Assembly (NCBI GenBank): GCA_016929905.1
Contig: JAFGHX010000172.1
Coordinates: 1-41,586, forward strand
Reading direction: 5' to 3'
Source of the DNA: Kiritimatiellia bacterium
GTDB lineage: Bacteria; Verrucomicrobiota; Kiritimatiellia; JAFGHX01
DNA length: 41,586 bases
How positions within the stretch are numbered: position 1 is the stretch's first letter; each line of letters starts with the position of its first letter. A model generated the notes under the pieces. It was given only the letters and a program-made list of their open reading frames with translations. It did no database searches and had not been told where the DNA came from. The position numbers were made by a program, and so were the translations under genes. Positions 1-7,154 of this stretch are shown one piece after another.

Positions 1-74
1 AACGTTCCGCCACAATTGATAACGGACTCCGAACCAGCCCCTGCACGGGACGCGCGGGGGCCGCGCGCCCGTGA

Positions 75-608
75 GGGGCGCCGTTCGATGCCGCCCGCTT
101 GGAGGCCGGGCAGAGCCTGCTCGTTCATGCCGCGGCGGGCGGGGTCGGCCACATGGCCGTGCAACTCGCCAAATGGAAAGGCGCACGCGTGATCGGGCTC
201 GCTTCGGGCCGGAACCACGCGTTCCTGCGGGAACTGGGCGTGGACGAATGCATCGACTACACCACGACCCGCTTCGAATACACCGTGCGCGATGCGGATG
301 CGGTCCTGGAAATGTTCGGCGGCGATACCGTGGAGCGGTCACTGGCTGTACTGCGGAAAGGCGGAGTCTTCGTGTCCGTCAAGCGAACGCCGCCGCCCGA
401 ACTCGCCGCTGAACACGGCGTTCGTACCGCCTATGTCCTGTGCAAGGCGAACTCGCGGCAACTGCACGAACTCGCCGCCGCGGTCTGTGCGGGGCACCTG
501 AAGCCCCACGTCAGCGCGGTGCTGCCGCTGGCGGAGGCGCGTCAAGCCCTCGAATTGAGCGAAACGCGGCATACCCGCGGCAAGCTCGTGTTGAAGGTGC
601 GGGCATGA
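75..608 (+). pseudogene. 5'-truncated zinc-type alcohol dehydrogenase / quinone oxidoreductase
   Basis: The frame encodes the NAD(P)-binding (Rossmann) half and C-terminal tail of the MDR family, which includes quinone oxidoreductases and zinc-containing alcohol dehydrogenases. The nucleotide-binding signature HAAAGGVG is clear, followed by a typical MAVQLAKWKGARVIG strand-helix, and the protein ends in the usual family tail RGKLVLKV. The N-terminal GroES-like catalytic half (about 120-140 residues) is absent: the frame is closed by a TGA at 72-74, immediately upstream of recognisable homology (PFDAARLEAGQ). A TTG at 99 could start translation but would give only about 169 residues with no substrate domain. 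I see no continuation of the missing half in another frame of the first 70 bases, so I read this as a truncated pseudogene. An upstream frameshift outside the window is the alternative. Confidence 0.7.
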
Positions 609-732
609 CGGGCTCGCCGGCCCCGACAACAGCCGGAGACGGCCGGACGCACCGTCCTGCGGGGTGAGTTCTGCGTTTGCGCTGCCTGGGTACGGAGCGA
701 CCGGGCCAGGCCGGGGCGCGCGCGGAGCGGTC

Positions 733-1812
733 CTACACCGCACGCGCGGCCGCGTGCGCCGGCCGGACGCGCAGCCGGACGATCTCGCCCCGGTATCCGC
801 GTTCGCCGGGATAGTGCCCGATGCCCACGGTCACGTACAGCAGCATTTTCCCGTGCCGGAAGAGCCCTTTGCGGAGGAACCGGCCGCGTGAGACCGGCAC
901 GAGCAGCGGCCCGATCAGCGGCAGATGGATCCCGCCCCCGTGCGTATGGCCGGCCAGCCCCAGATCCACGTTCAACGCCCGAAACAGGGAGATGTTGTCC
1001 GGCGTGTGCGCCAGCCCCACCACGAGCCCGCCCCCGGGCGGTACCGGCGGAAACGGCGCCGCGTTCCACGGCCGCTCACTGCCGACGAGGGTCACCCCGA
1101 GCTCCGGCAGGGCCCGCACATCGTTCGCCAGCAGAATCATGCCGTTGGCGCGGAACGCCGCTTCCATCAGGTCGTTCCGCCCGTCCTCGAAGCCGTGGTT
1201 CCCGCGTACGCAGTAGATCCCGTAGCGGTTCGGCAACCCGCTCAGTTCCTTCACGACCGGCTCGATGAAACGGCGCCGTTCGGTCAGATCGCCGAGCACA
1301 AAGACCGCATCGGGCACGAGCCCCGTCTTGCGCACGCCTTCGAACGAGCGGCGAATCAGCTCGAGCCGCTTGCTCCTGTTGCAGTGCAGATCGGACAGGA
1401 CAAGGAACGACAGCTCCTTGCCGGCGGGCAACGCCTCGGTCCTGACGACCGTTTCCCGCAGGATCACGCCGACATCCAGCGTGGTAACGACGTCGCCGGC
1501 GTCATAACCCGGCACCTGCGCCACCCCGGCCCTGAAAGGAAACAGGAAGTGAATGAAGATCCCGTACCCGGCGGTGGCCGCCACGAGCAGCAGTCCCCAT
1601 CCGATCCACGGCGTGACCCCGGCCGCCAGCACGAAGAGCGGCACCGTCAGCGGCAGCGGCGCGAGCGTGATGAGCACGACGCGCAACAGGGTGCCCGCGA
1701 ACTTGCGCGGGTAGTACCGGCCGAAGGTCCGATTGCACAGGTCGAGGAACAGGGAGAAGACGCCCAGCGTGATTCCCGCCAGCGCGGCCAGCCAGATGAA
1801 GCGATGTGCCAT
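733..1812 (-). CDS. Membrane-anchored metallophosphoesterase (YaeI-like)
   Basis: This is a calcineurin-like metallophosphoesterase of about 359 residues. Roughly the first 95 residues form two to three hydrophobic segments (residues about 5-25, 40-65, 70-92), so the enzyme is membrane-anchored. The metal-binding blocks follow in order: SDLH at 140-143, GDL at 174-176, GNH at 204-206, a lone His in LAHTPD near 269, and GHTH at 288-291. This is the complete dinuclear-metal set. The relatives I recognise are YaeI/YkuE-type phosphodiesterases, several of which act on lipid-linked substrates such as UDP-diacylglucosamine; the substrate here cannot be told from sequence. It is the last gene of a three-gene minus-strand run and starts only 7 bp after the zinc-ribbon gene stops, which implies co-transcription. 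Confidence 0.9.
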   Translation of the reverse strand: MAHRFIWLAALAGITLGVFSLFLDLCNRTFGRYYPRKFAGTLLRVVLITLAPLPLTVPLFVLAAGVTPWIGWGLLLVAATAGYGIFIHFLFPFRAGVAQVPGYDAGDVVTTLDVGVILRETVVRTEALPAGKELSFLVLSDLHCNRSKRLELIRRSFEGVRKTGLVPDAVFVLGDLTERRRFIEPVVKELSGLPNRYGIYCVRGNHGFEDGRNDLMEAAFRANGMILLANDVRALPELGVTLVGSERPWNAAPFPPVPPGGGLVVGLAHTPDNISLFRALNVDLGLAGHTHGGGIHLPLIGPLLVPVSRGRFLRKGLFRHGKMLLYVTVGIGHYPGERGYRGEIVRLRVRPAHAAARAV

Positions 1813-1819
1813 GCCCGAT

Positions 1820-2179
1820 CTACCGTTCGAATATGTCGCGCGGCACCGGCTTGCCGCAGTACAGACAGAATTGCCGCTTCTTCGCCAGCGGCCGCTCGCA
1901 GTGCGGGCAACGGCCCGGCGCCGTCGGGGCCACGCGCCCGTCGATCGCGCCGTCGCGCGCGTCGATTTCGACGACGCGCCGGATCAGCTCCTTGTCGTCG
2001 TAGCCGTGCTGTTCCTTGAGCACGCCCCAGAGCGCCTCCGTGATCATCAGCAGCCGCTCGATCTCAAAGCGAAGCTCATCCAACTCCGAGCGCACGGAGT
2101 CGGCTTTCGCTTTCGCGTGATCAGCGGCGATACGCGCGCCCGTGTCGAGCGATGCTGTTCGGGTGGGTCCGTAGAACAT
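1820..2179 (-). CDS. Small coiled-coil zinc-ribbon protein
   Basis: A 119-residue protein with no named family that I recognise. Residues about 15-60 are charged and probably helical or coiled-coil. The C-terminus carries a two-knuckle zinc ribbon, CPHC followed 13 residues later by CLYC, as in many short zinc-ribbon proteins that bind nucleic acid or other proteins. A strong Shine-Dalgarno (GGGGAGGA) sits about 6 bases before the ATG. It lies 15 bp after the archaemetzincin stop and 7 bp before the metallophosphoesterase start, so the three genes look like one transcript. No function can be assigned from sequence. Confidence 0.8.
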   Translation of the reverse strand: MFYGPTRTASLDTGARIAADHAKAKADSVRSELDELRFEIERLLMITEALWGVLKEQHGYDDKELIRRVVEIDARDGAIDGRVAPTAPGRCPHCERPLAKKRQFCLYCGKPVPRDIFER

Positions 2180-2194
2180 GGTGCGTCCTCCCCG

Positions 2195-3112
2195 TTACCT
2201 GTCACCGGCCAACCGCTTCAACGCCTTCTCGTAATGAGAGCTTTCGGGCTCCAGCCTGTTCTCGCGACAGAACTCCGCCAGTTTCCGGAACCGTTCGATC
2301 GGGTCGGAGCCGGTCGCGAACCAGACCTTGGCGACGCATTCAGGGCAGAACCAGAGCGGCCGGGCGTCCTTCTCGGCCTGGTGGTTGCTGCCGCACATGC
2401 CGCACTCGTATCGGGTGCAATGCCGCATGGAGAACATGTGCCCGACTTCGTGTACGGCGGTCTTCAGGGTGCGCAGCAGGCAGAGCCTGAACGCCTCCGG
2501 GCCGGCGTCCGGATCGCCGTTGCGGTGGATCGACCACACCCCCACCCGCTTCCGCAGCGACGCCTGGCCGAAAACGAAATTCCAGCCCGGGCCGGCCCAC
2601 AAGTCCGTAGCCGTGAGCGCAATGTACACGGCCGCGTCGTTCGGGAGCTTGGGATACAGCAGTTCGTCGAGCACGTAGGAGGTCAGGATCTGCTCCATGC
2701 CCCACTCCGGCTGCGTGCGGCGGGCCCGGTCGGGTATCGCGGAAAGCGGCAGGTCGTCCCGCACCACGACGGACAAGCCGTAGAACCGGGCAAGGAAATC
2801 GGCGGTGAGCGTGATGATCCTGCGCTGCGTCGGCGTGAACGAACCCAGCGGCTGCACATACAGAACATGGCGCTCGCCGCGCGGGACGACGGGCTTCGAA
2901 GCCAGATACTGCTCGAAGGTCTGGCCGGGTTCGTCGTGATGCGCGAGCCAATCGTGCGGACCCGGCACGCCCAGCGGTTCGTGAAGCGGGCGCAACCGCT
3001 CGAGCGCCGTCCACAGCTGCGCCGGGCTCGGAGGCTCGTCCCCGCACGCCTTCCGCCCCGCCACCATGCCGACCATGATGCCCATCACCGCGACTGCCCA
3101 ACACTTGGCCAT
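2195..3112 (-). CDS. Archaemetzincin-type zinc metalloprotease (M54)
   Basis: A 305-residue predicted zinc protease. The catalytic block HEVGHMFSMRHC (221-232) is followed by a Cys at 237, a Met at 239 and Cys240, and then by a CPEC knuckle at 256-259. This is the archaemetzincin pattern of HExxHxxxxxH plus a structural four-cysteine zinc site. The position that is normally the metzincin Gly (third after the second His) is Ser228 here, which is unusual. The first 24 residues (MAKCWAVAVMGIMVGMVAGR) look like a signal peptide or a single anchor, so the protease may work outside the cytoplasm; typical archaemetzincins are cytosolic. It is first in a run with a zinc-ribbon protein and a metallophosphoesterase. 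The ribosome-binding site is weak. Confidence 0.88.
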   Translation of the reverse strand: MAKCWAVAVMGIMVGMVAGRKACGDEPPSPAQLWTALERLRPLHEPLGVPGPHDWLAHHDEPGQTFEQYLASKPVVPRGERHVLYVQPLGSFTPTQRRIITLTADFLARFYGLSVVVRDDLPLSAIPDRARRTQPEWGMEQILTSYVLDELLYPKLPNDAAVYIALTATDLWAGPGWNFVFGQASLRKRVGVWSIHRNGDPDAGPEAFRLCLLRTLKTAVHEVGHMFSMRHCTRYECGMCGSNHQAEKDARPLWFCPECVAKVWFATGSDPIERFRKLAEFCRENRLEPESSHYEKALKRLAGDR

Positions 3113-3211
3113 GCGCCCAGTCTAGCGGCGTTTGCGGCCGTCCGCCACCGGAAACTTGCGCTCACTCGATCGGGACGAGCGCCTAGAAGTTGGTCTCGCG
3201 GCCGCGCGCCT

Positions 3212-3310
3212 TCACGACATCGATGCGGAACCCGCTGTTTCGGCGTCGATGATCCGTGCCTCAGCGGCGCCGCTCTTGCGGGCCGCCGCGATGTATTTCT
3301 GCTCCGACAC
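3212..3310 (-). pseudogene. Short remnant resembling the N-terminus of DUF2284 proteins
   Basis: A GTG two bases after the stop of the upstream gene opens a 32-codon frame whose first 25 residues (SEQKYIAAARKSGAAEARI and onward) resemble the start of DUF2284-type metal-binding proteins. The frame ends quickly at TGA. A shift of one base continues into FRIDVVKARGRETNF and a TAG, which reads like coding sequence, so a frameshift near 3235 is likely. The cysteine-rich body of DUF2284 is missing. I call it a decayed remnant, from weak similarity recalled by eye. A genuine translationally coupled micro-ORF is the alternative. Confidence 0.3.
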
Positions 3311-3312
3311 GC

Positions 3313-3726
3313 CTATCCCTGCTTCGGTGGGCAGCCGGCTTTCCGCCCTTCGTCCCCCGCCGTCCCGTGCGGCGCCGGCCGCCGGCCGTTGCGCTTACCC
3401 TTCCAGAACGGGCAGAAGGGGCAGTCTTCGCCCTTGGGGTAATCCACGCCTTCCTCGTGCACACAGCCGATATTGCCTTCGGATATCACCGTCTGGCGCA
3501 CCGCATGCTGCATGAGGAACGCTTTGAGTTCAGACATGAAAACCGGATCGCTCAGAATATGGCTGCCGAGCCATTCGCGCGACTGGGTCGGCACCGTCGG
3601 CGAAAGCTCCGTGTGCACGCGGACCACCACCTTCACCGTGTTGCGGCCGTCCGGCCCGTAAAGGGAAATAGAGGCACGCGGGTAAATCGGTTTCTGCCGC
3701 GGATCAAACTGTTCAATCTGCCCCAT
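3313..3726 (-). CDS. Conserved hypothetical protein with CPFCPFW motif
   Basis: 137 residues when started at the ATG that gives MGQIEQFDPRQKP. A longer in-frame upstream extension is arginine-rich and looks non-coding. The body contains a conserved-looking C-terminal block GCVHEEGVDYPKGEDCPFCPFW with three cysteines that could bind metal. I have the impression of similar small proteins in Verrucomicrobia, Acidobacteria and Planctomycetes, but no function is known to me. The last about 24 residues after FWKGKRNG are low-complexity and may be an accidental extension. No signal peptide or membrane segment is visible. Confidence 0.65.
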   Translation of the reverse strand: MGQIEQFDPRQKPIYPRASISLYGPDGRNTVKVVVRVHTELSPTVPTQSREWLGSHILSDPVFMSELKAFLMQHAVRQTVISEGNIGCVHEEGVDYPKGEDCPFCPFWKGKRNGRRPAPHGTAGDEGRKAGCPPKQG

Positions 3727-3829
3727 ACCCGCATGGTAGCAGCCGCGGCCAGGCGGTTCAACATCCAAACAGCACGGCGCGGAGCGCCTCGCGGCGCCCC
3801 GCGCCTCCACGCCCTTATCCGCAAGCCGC

Positions 3830-4330
3830 TCAGGCGGCATCGATTTCGACCGTCTTCTTTTCCTTTCCGGGCTCGAGCTTCGGCAGCGTTACCGACAGCA
3901 CGCCCTTCTTGAACTTCGCCTTCACCTTCTCCGCGTCGACGGCGGCCGGCAGCGGAATCGCGCGCGCGAACGAGCCGTACGCCCGCTCCACGCGATGCCA
4001 GTCGCCCTCCTTCTCCTCATGCTCGTCCTTCTTCTCGCCCCGGATGTACAGCATGTCGTCGTCGAGCGTCACCTGTACGTCCTTGTCGTCCAGGCCGGGC
4101 AATTCGGCCGAAACCTGGATCTGCCTGTCCGTCTCCTTCACATCCACTTTCGGCGCGAAGGACTCGAACCGGTCGTCCAACTCCCGGAACGGCGTCAAGC
4201 CGAACCCGCTGAAGAACTCGTCGAACACCCGATCCATCTCGTCACGCAGCGACAGGAGATTGTCGCCCGCGGACCGCCGGGCCGGAACCCGGCTCCTGTT
4301 CCGCCAGGGTACCAAGTCTCTGATACTCAT
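3830..4330 (-). CDS. Hsp20 / alpha-crystallin small heat-shock protein 1
   Basis: A 166-residue small heat-shock protein, an ATP-independent holdase that keeps unfolding proteins soluble for the DnaK/ClpB machinery. An amphipathic N-terminal arm (LRDEMDRVFDEFFSGFG) precedes the alpha-crystallin domain from about residue 55. Within that domain come the VKETDRQIQVSAELPG strand, an ERAYGSFARAIPLP dimer-loop region, and the diagnostic A-x-x-x-x-G-V-L-x-V-T-L-P (FKKGVLSVTLP). It ends in an acidic/alanine tail. A Shine-Dalgarno made of a nine-C run on the top strand (poly-G in the mRNA) lies just upstream of the ATG. It is third of three tandem hsp20 genes; of the three it is the most like canonical bacterial class A proteins. 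Confidence 0.93.
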   Translation of the reverse strand: MSIRDLVPWRNRSRVPARRSAGDNLLSLRDEMDRVFDEFFSGFGLTPFRELDDRFESFAPKVDVKETDRQIQVSAELPGLDDKDVQVTLDDDMLYIRGEKKDEHEEKEGDWHRVERAYGSFARAIPLPAAVDAEKVKAKFKKGVLSVTLPKLEPGKEKKTVEIDAA

Positions 4331-4354
4331 GTTGTCCCCCCCCCTAGATATTGT

Positions 4355-4387
4355 CGATTGACGATTGACGATTGGCGATTGGCGATT
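4355..4387. repeat. Heptamer tandem repeat (GATTGAC/GATTGGC) between hsp20 genes
   Basis: Four to five direct copies of a 7-bp word, CGATTGA or CGATTGG, run from just upstream of the first hsp20 leader into the stop codon of the middle hsp20 gene. The words differ only at one or two positions. A weaker echo (GTCGATTGATTG) lies near 4820 in the next intergenic gap. Similar heptamer arrays with other words occur elsewhere in this window. Confidence 0.85.
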
Positions 4388-4790
4388 ATGCCGCTTCGAC
4401 CGTAATCCTACGCGGCTTGGCCGCTTCGGCCTTCGGCAGCACGATGCGCAGGAGGCCGTCTTTCAACGAGGCCTTGATCTTCTCGGCGTCCACCTCGTGC
4501 GATACCGAGAACGTCCGATGGAAGTCCCCGCGCGCGTACTCGGCCATCGCCAGGTGAAGGCCTTCCGGCCTTTCGACCGCCACGTGTCCGCGCACGTCGA
4601 GCACGCCGTCTTCCAGCGTGATCTCGAGCGCCTGTTCGTCCACGCCCGGCATGTCCGCCGTCAGCACGACCTCGTTCGCCGTCTCGTAAACGTCTACGTC
4701 CGGCGCGTATACGCGGGGACTCTGGCGTCGCTCCACGCGCGGCTCAGACGCCGCCGCTTCCTTCTTCTGGATTTCCTGTTTCTCCGTCAT
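4386..4790 (-). CDS. Hsp20 / alpha-crystallin small heat-shock protein 2
   Basis: 134 residues from the ATG encoding MTEKQEIQKKEAAA, chosen because a G-rich Shine-Dalgarno (GAGGGGGG) precedes it and because the longer upstream frame is arginine-rich and non-coding in character. The N-terminal arm is short and charged. The alpha-crystallin domain starts at about residue 28 (PDVDVYETANEVVLTADMPG) and ends with LKDGLLRIVLPK and RRITVEAA. The shared domain ending suggests that the three hsp20 genes arose by duplication and then diverged, possibly so that mixed oligomers form. Its stop codon lies inside the heptamer repeat. Confidence 0.92.
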   Translation of the reverse strand: MTEKQEIQKKEAAASEPRVERRQSPRVYAPDVDVYETANEVVLTADMPGVDEQALEITLEDGVLDVRGHVAVERPEGLHLAMAEYARGDFHRTFSVSHEVDAEKIKASLKDGLLRIVLPKAEAAKPRRITVEAA

Positions 4791-4939
4791 GTCAAACACC
4801 CCCCTCGGGATTGACTGTTGTCGATTGATTGCCATCCGCTCGCCGCATGGTCTCGCCCGCCTTGGGGTCGACTCCGCCACCCGCCCCGACTGTCGTCGGG
4901 GCTGGCGGATCCGCCTTGCGGCGGACATCCACCATTCTC

Positions 4940-5380
4940 TCAGGCCGCCTCCACCGCGATCTTCCGCGGCTTGTCCTCTTCGGCACGCTCCAGCGTGATC
5001 GTCAGGATGCCGTGCTTGTAGCTCGCCTTTACCTTCTTGCCGTCCACCGCGAACGGAAGACGAAATGCCCGGTTGAACCGGCCGTGCCTCCGTTCCCGCC
5101 GGTAGAAGGCCTCGCCGTCTTTGAGCGCAACCGGCTCGCGGTTCCCGCTCAGCCTCAGCAGGCCGTCCTCCAACGAGATTTCAACGGCTTTCGGGTCCAC
5201 CCCCGGCAGTTCGGCTTCGAGCACAACGGCGTCGTCCGATACCCACGCATTCACCGGTGGATAGCTGCACCGAGTGCCCGTCCCCCACCCCCAGAAGTCC
5301 CGGAGCAGGTCATCGTGCACGCCCAGCATTTCGTCCAGCAACGTCTTCGGTCTCGACCCTGTCCATCTGATGATGCTCAT
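4940..5380 (-). CDS. Hsp20 / alpha-crystallin small heat-shock protein 3
   Basis: A 146-residue member and the promoter-proximal gene of the three. The N-terminal arm (SIIRWTGSRPKTLLDEMLG...LRDFWGWG) is tryptophan-rich, unlike its two neighbours. The alpha-crystallin domain runs from about residue 42 (VNAWVSDDAVVLEAELPG) to YKHGILTITLERAEEDKP. A very good Shine-Dalgarno (AAGGGAGGGGAG) lies directly before the ATG. The predicted leader is only about 25 bases long, starting from a sigma-54-like promoter. All three genes face the same way with gaps of about 150 and 55 bp, so one transcript with internal leaders is likely. Confidence 0.93.
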   Translation of the reverse strand: MSIIRWTGSRPKTLLDEMLGVHDDLLRDFWGWGTGTRCSYPPVNAWVSDDAVVLEAELPGVDPKAVEISLEDGLLRLSGNREPVALKDGEAFYRRERRHGRFNRAFRLPFAVDGKKVKASYKHGILTITLERAEEDKPRKIAVEAA

Positions 5381-5416
5381 GTCTCTCCCCTCCCTTCTTT
5401 TCCACCCAACGTATAC

Positions 5417-5433
5417 AGCATAAGCCGTGCCAA
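5417..5433 (-). promoter_or_regulatory. Sigma-54-type -24/-12 promoter of the hsp20 cluster
   Basis: Read on the minus strand the site is TTGGCACGGCTTATGCT. It has the obligatory GG (5431-5430) and GC (5419-5418) separated by exactly 10 bases, inside an almost perfect TTGGCACG...TGCT context. A start about 12 bases downstream would give a leader of about 25 bases ending in a strong Shine-Dalgarno and the ATG at 5380. Small heat-shock genes are more usually under sigma-32 or HrcA/CIRCE control; I see no CIRCE element here. Confidence 0.75.
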
Positions 5434-5465
5434 CCCGTGAAATATTCAGAATAAGCGCGAATTTG

Positions 5466-5576
5466 TTAGAAAACCTAAAAAAACATAGACTTTTGCTGCA
5501 AATCGCGAAGAATATTAGTGTCGTTTTGTCCCGAATCTAAAAAATCTTAGAGTCTCATTCAGGGTCATATTGTCCC
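5466..5576. promoter_or_regulatory. AT-rich upstream region with paired repeats, candidate enhancer-binding site
   Basis: This AT-rich patch stands out in GC-rich DNA. It holds an inverted repeat TCTAA-6-TTAGA (5536-5551), a shorter TTAG-5-CTAA (5466-5478), and two direct copies of TTGTCCC (5526-5532 and 5570-5576) spaced 44 bp apart. They lie about 35-145 bp upstream of the sigma-54-like site, the distance range used by bacterial enhancer-binding proteins. The protein that would bind is unknown and is not encoded nearby. Confidence 0.4.
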
Positions 5577-5699
5577 AAAAAGTCCTGAAGTGAGGAAGGC
5601 GGTCTAAACAGGGCAGATCGGGATGGCGCGTGGCGTACGGGAGCGTGCCAGGCTTAACGAGGCAGGAACTTATCGAGAAGACACGGCCGGCGCACAGCA

Positions 5700-5720
5700 G
5701 AAGAGCCGTCCCGGCTCTTC
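5700..5720 (-). terminator. Perfect 9-bp hairpin directly after a stop codon
   Basis: Arms GAAGAGCCG and CGGCTCTTC with a 3-base loop begin 3 bases after the stop codon of the surface-protein fragment. There is no long U-run, so termination efficiency is uncertain, but the position right after the stop suggests a transcript end. Confidence 0.55.
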
Positions 5721-5722
5721 CT

Positions 5723-6130
5723 TCAGTAGTCCATTCGCAACCGCCAGAACGCGGTCGGCTCGTTGGTCTGCACGGCGAAAGTCCGGACGGTCCCATCGCC
5801 CGGGACGGTTTCGCCGACGCCGGTCCATGCGCTGAGGTTCGTCGACACCTCAACCTGATACAGACTGCCGGACTGGGTCATGCTGTTGAACTCGAACTGC
5901 CCTGGCACGCCGCTCTGCGCAAAAGCGTCCACACTGACAAGGACGTTGGACCGCCCGCCACAGTCCAGGTGCAGGAGCAGGAACGGCGCATCCGCGGTGC
6001 CGCTGCCCTGCAACGCCACGGTAGCGTCCGCGATCGCGTCGAATTCCGCGACGCCGCCCATGGCAAGGGTATCCGGGTTGGCCTGGTCCACCATGACATC
6101 GATAGGCGTATCGGTGCCTGAAGCAAGAAC
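5723..6130 (-). pseudogene. 3' fragment of a surface/secreted protein with Verrucomicrobia-type C-terminal tail
   Basis: The last about 135 codons read as good protein: a beta-rich stretch (LQGSGTADAPFLLLHLD, VLVSVDAFAQSGVPGQFEF) and then SGSLYQVEVSTNLSAW and FWRLRM. This resembles the C-terminal immunoglobulin-like tail often seen on large exported proteins of Verrucomicrobia and relatives. No convincing start exists: an ATG at 6094 lies inside the homologous part, and upstream the same frame runs into the next gene and becomes arginine-rich. The true 5' part is missing, so this is a truncated remnant, possibly left by the rearrangement that placed the transporter operon next to it. Confidence 0.55.
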
Positions 6131-6147
6131 CGTCTGCGGAAATCGTT

Positions 6148-7131
6148 TCAGGCGAAGATATCGGGCCCGAACCGGAAGGCTTCCGGGATGACGTGCAAGT
6201 CGTCGTGCCTGCGGTAGTTGAAGACCCAGGCGATGAGCTGGTTTGTTTCTTCGTCGCGGCGGCAGCGTGCTTTGTAGCGGTAGCACCAGCGCGCGATTTC
6301 GTCGCGATGCGCGACCCACCACTTGCGGCGCCGCTTCCACTCGATCGCACCGTTGGCTCCGGGATGAAAGGCCGGTCCGTAGATGTGGGCGAACCCGTTG
6401 AGGTAGCCGGCCACCCATTCTTCCATGACCACGCCGTCTTTCAGGAACATGTCGGCACAAGAGAACACCCACAGGTAGAACCGGCGCAGCTTCCAGCGAA
6501 AGACCATCAGCTTGGCGCCGACGTCGAACTGCGTATTTTCGAGCACGAAATCGTGCGGCACCTCGAATGCGATATCGAACAGCCGCCAGGGCACGAGCCC
6601 GCGCCCCTTGTGATGCCGGAACTCACGGGCAATCAATCGCATGGTCCGGACAGGGTCTTCGGGATCCCCCGGCAGGAAATGGAGAATGAAGAAGCCGAAC
6701 AACTCGGAGCGGGGGCAGAGGTAGAACGCGGTGACCAGATCGTGCCGTTTGATTTCCAGGCCCTTGCCGCCGCTGGCGGCGGGGACTGTTTCTCGAAAGA
6801 TGTAGTGCGTGGCGTACCAGTCATGGGGGAGCGGTTCGATCCCCTTGCGCTCGTCGGCCTTGAGGGTCAGTTCCCGGGAGGCGCGTTCATAGCGCTTCAT
6901 GATGTTGCGCATCTGCAAGGGGCGTCTGGGCCGAATCCATTCGGCCTCCAGGCGCACGGCGTACTCGTCCTCGACCTCGATGCGCGTGACGCCCTTCTTG
7001 AGGAACTTGTACAGGCCGATTTCCCAGTTCGCGGGGATCAGAAAGGAGACCCGGTCCCAGGCGATGCGTTTCGGTGCGGGCGCCGGCTCTTTCCCGGCAC
7101 TCTTCTTCGTCTTGGACTTGCGTGACGCCAT
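6148..7131 (-). CDS. Soluble protein of unknown function, last gene of the OPT-like/FtsX operon
   Basis: 327 residues from the ATG of MASRKSKTKKSAGKE, which begins 24 bp after the upstream gene ends. After a lysine-rich head, the protein seems to contain two related halves. The first begins SFLIPANWEIG at about residue 29 and the second begins AFEVPHDFVLEN at about residue 188. Each is followed by a G-x-x-x-L/V-R-x pattern and an aromatic-rich strand region. The C-terminal 90 residues are rich in Trp, Arg and His with two separated Cys. No signal peptide or membrane helix is visible, so it is probably a cytoplasmic partner of the membrane proteins encoded before it. I do not recognise a named family. 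Confidence 0.8.
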   Translation of the reverse strand: MASRKSKTKKSAGKEPAPAPKRIAWDRVSFLIPANWEIGLYKFLKKGVTRIEVEDEYAVRLEAEWIRPRRPLQMRNIMKRYERASRELTLKADERKGIEPLPHDWYATHYIFRETVPAASGGKGLEIKRHDLVTAFYLCPRSELFGFFILHFLPGDPEDPVRTMRLIAREFRHHKGRGLVPWRLFDIAFEVPHDFVLENTQFDVGAKLMVFRWKLRRFYLWVFSCADMFLKDGVVMEEWVAGYLNGFAHIYGPAFHPGANGAIEWKRRRKWWVAHRDEIARWCYRYKARCRRDEETNQLIAWVFNYRRHDDLHVIPEAFRFGPDIFA

Positions 7132-7154
7132 GCGGATTCGGGACGGGTAGTCGC

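Noticed and set aside
1733..3442. A 569-residue open frame on the plus strand
   Set aside because: It crosses three well-supported minus-strand genes and has no domain signal.
5400..5580. CIRCE element or HrcA control of the hsp20 genes
   Set aside because: No TTAGCACTC-N9-GAGTGCTAA-like inverted repeat is present; the inverted repeats seen are different.
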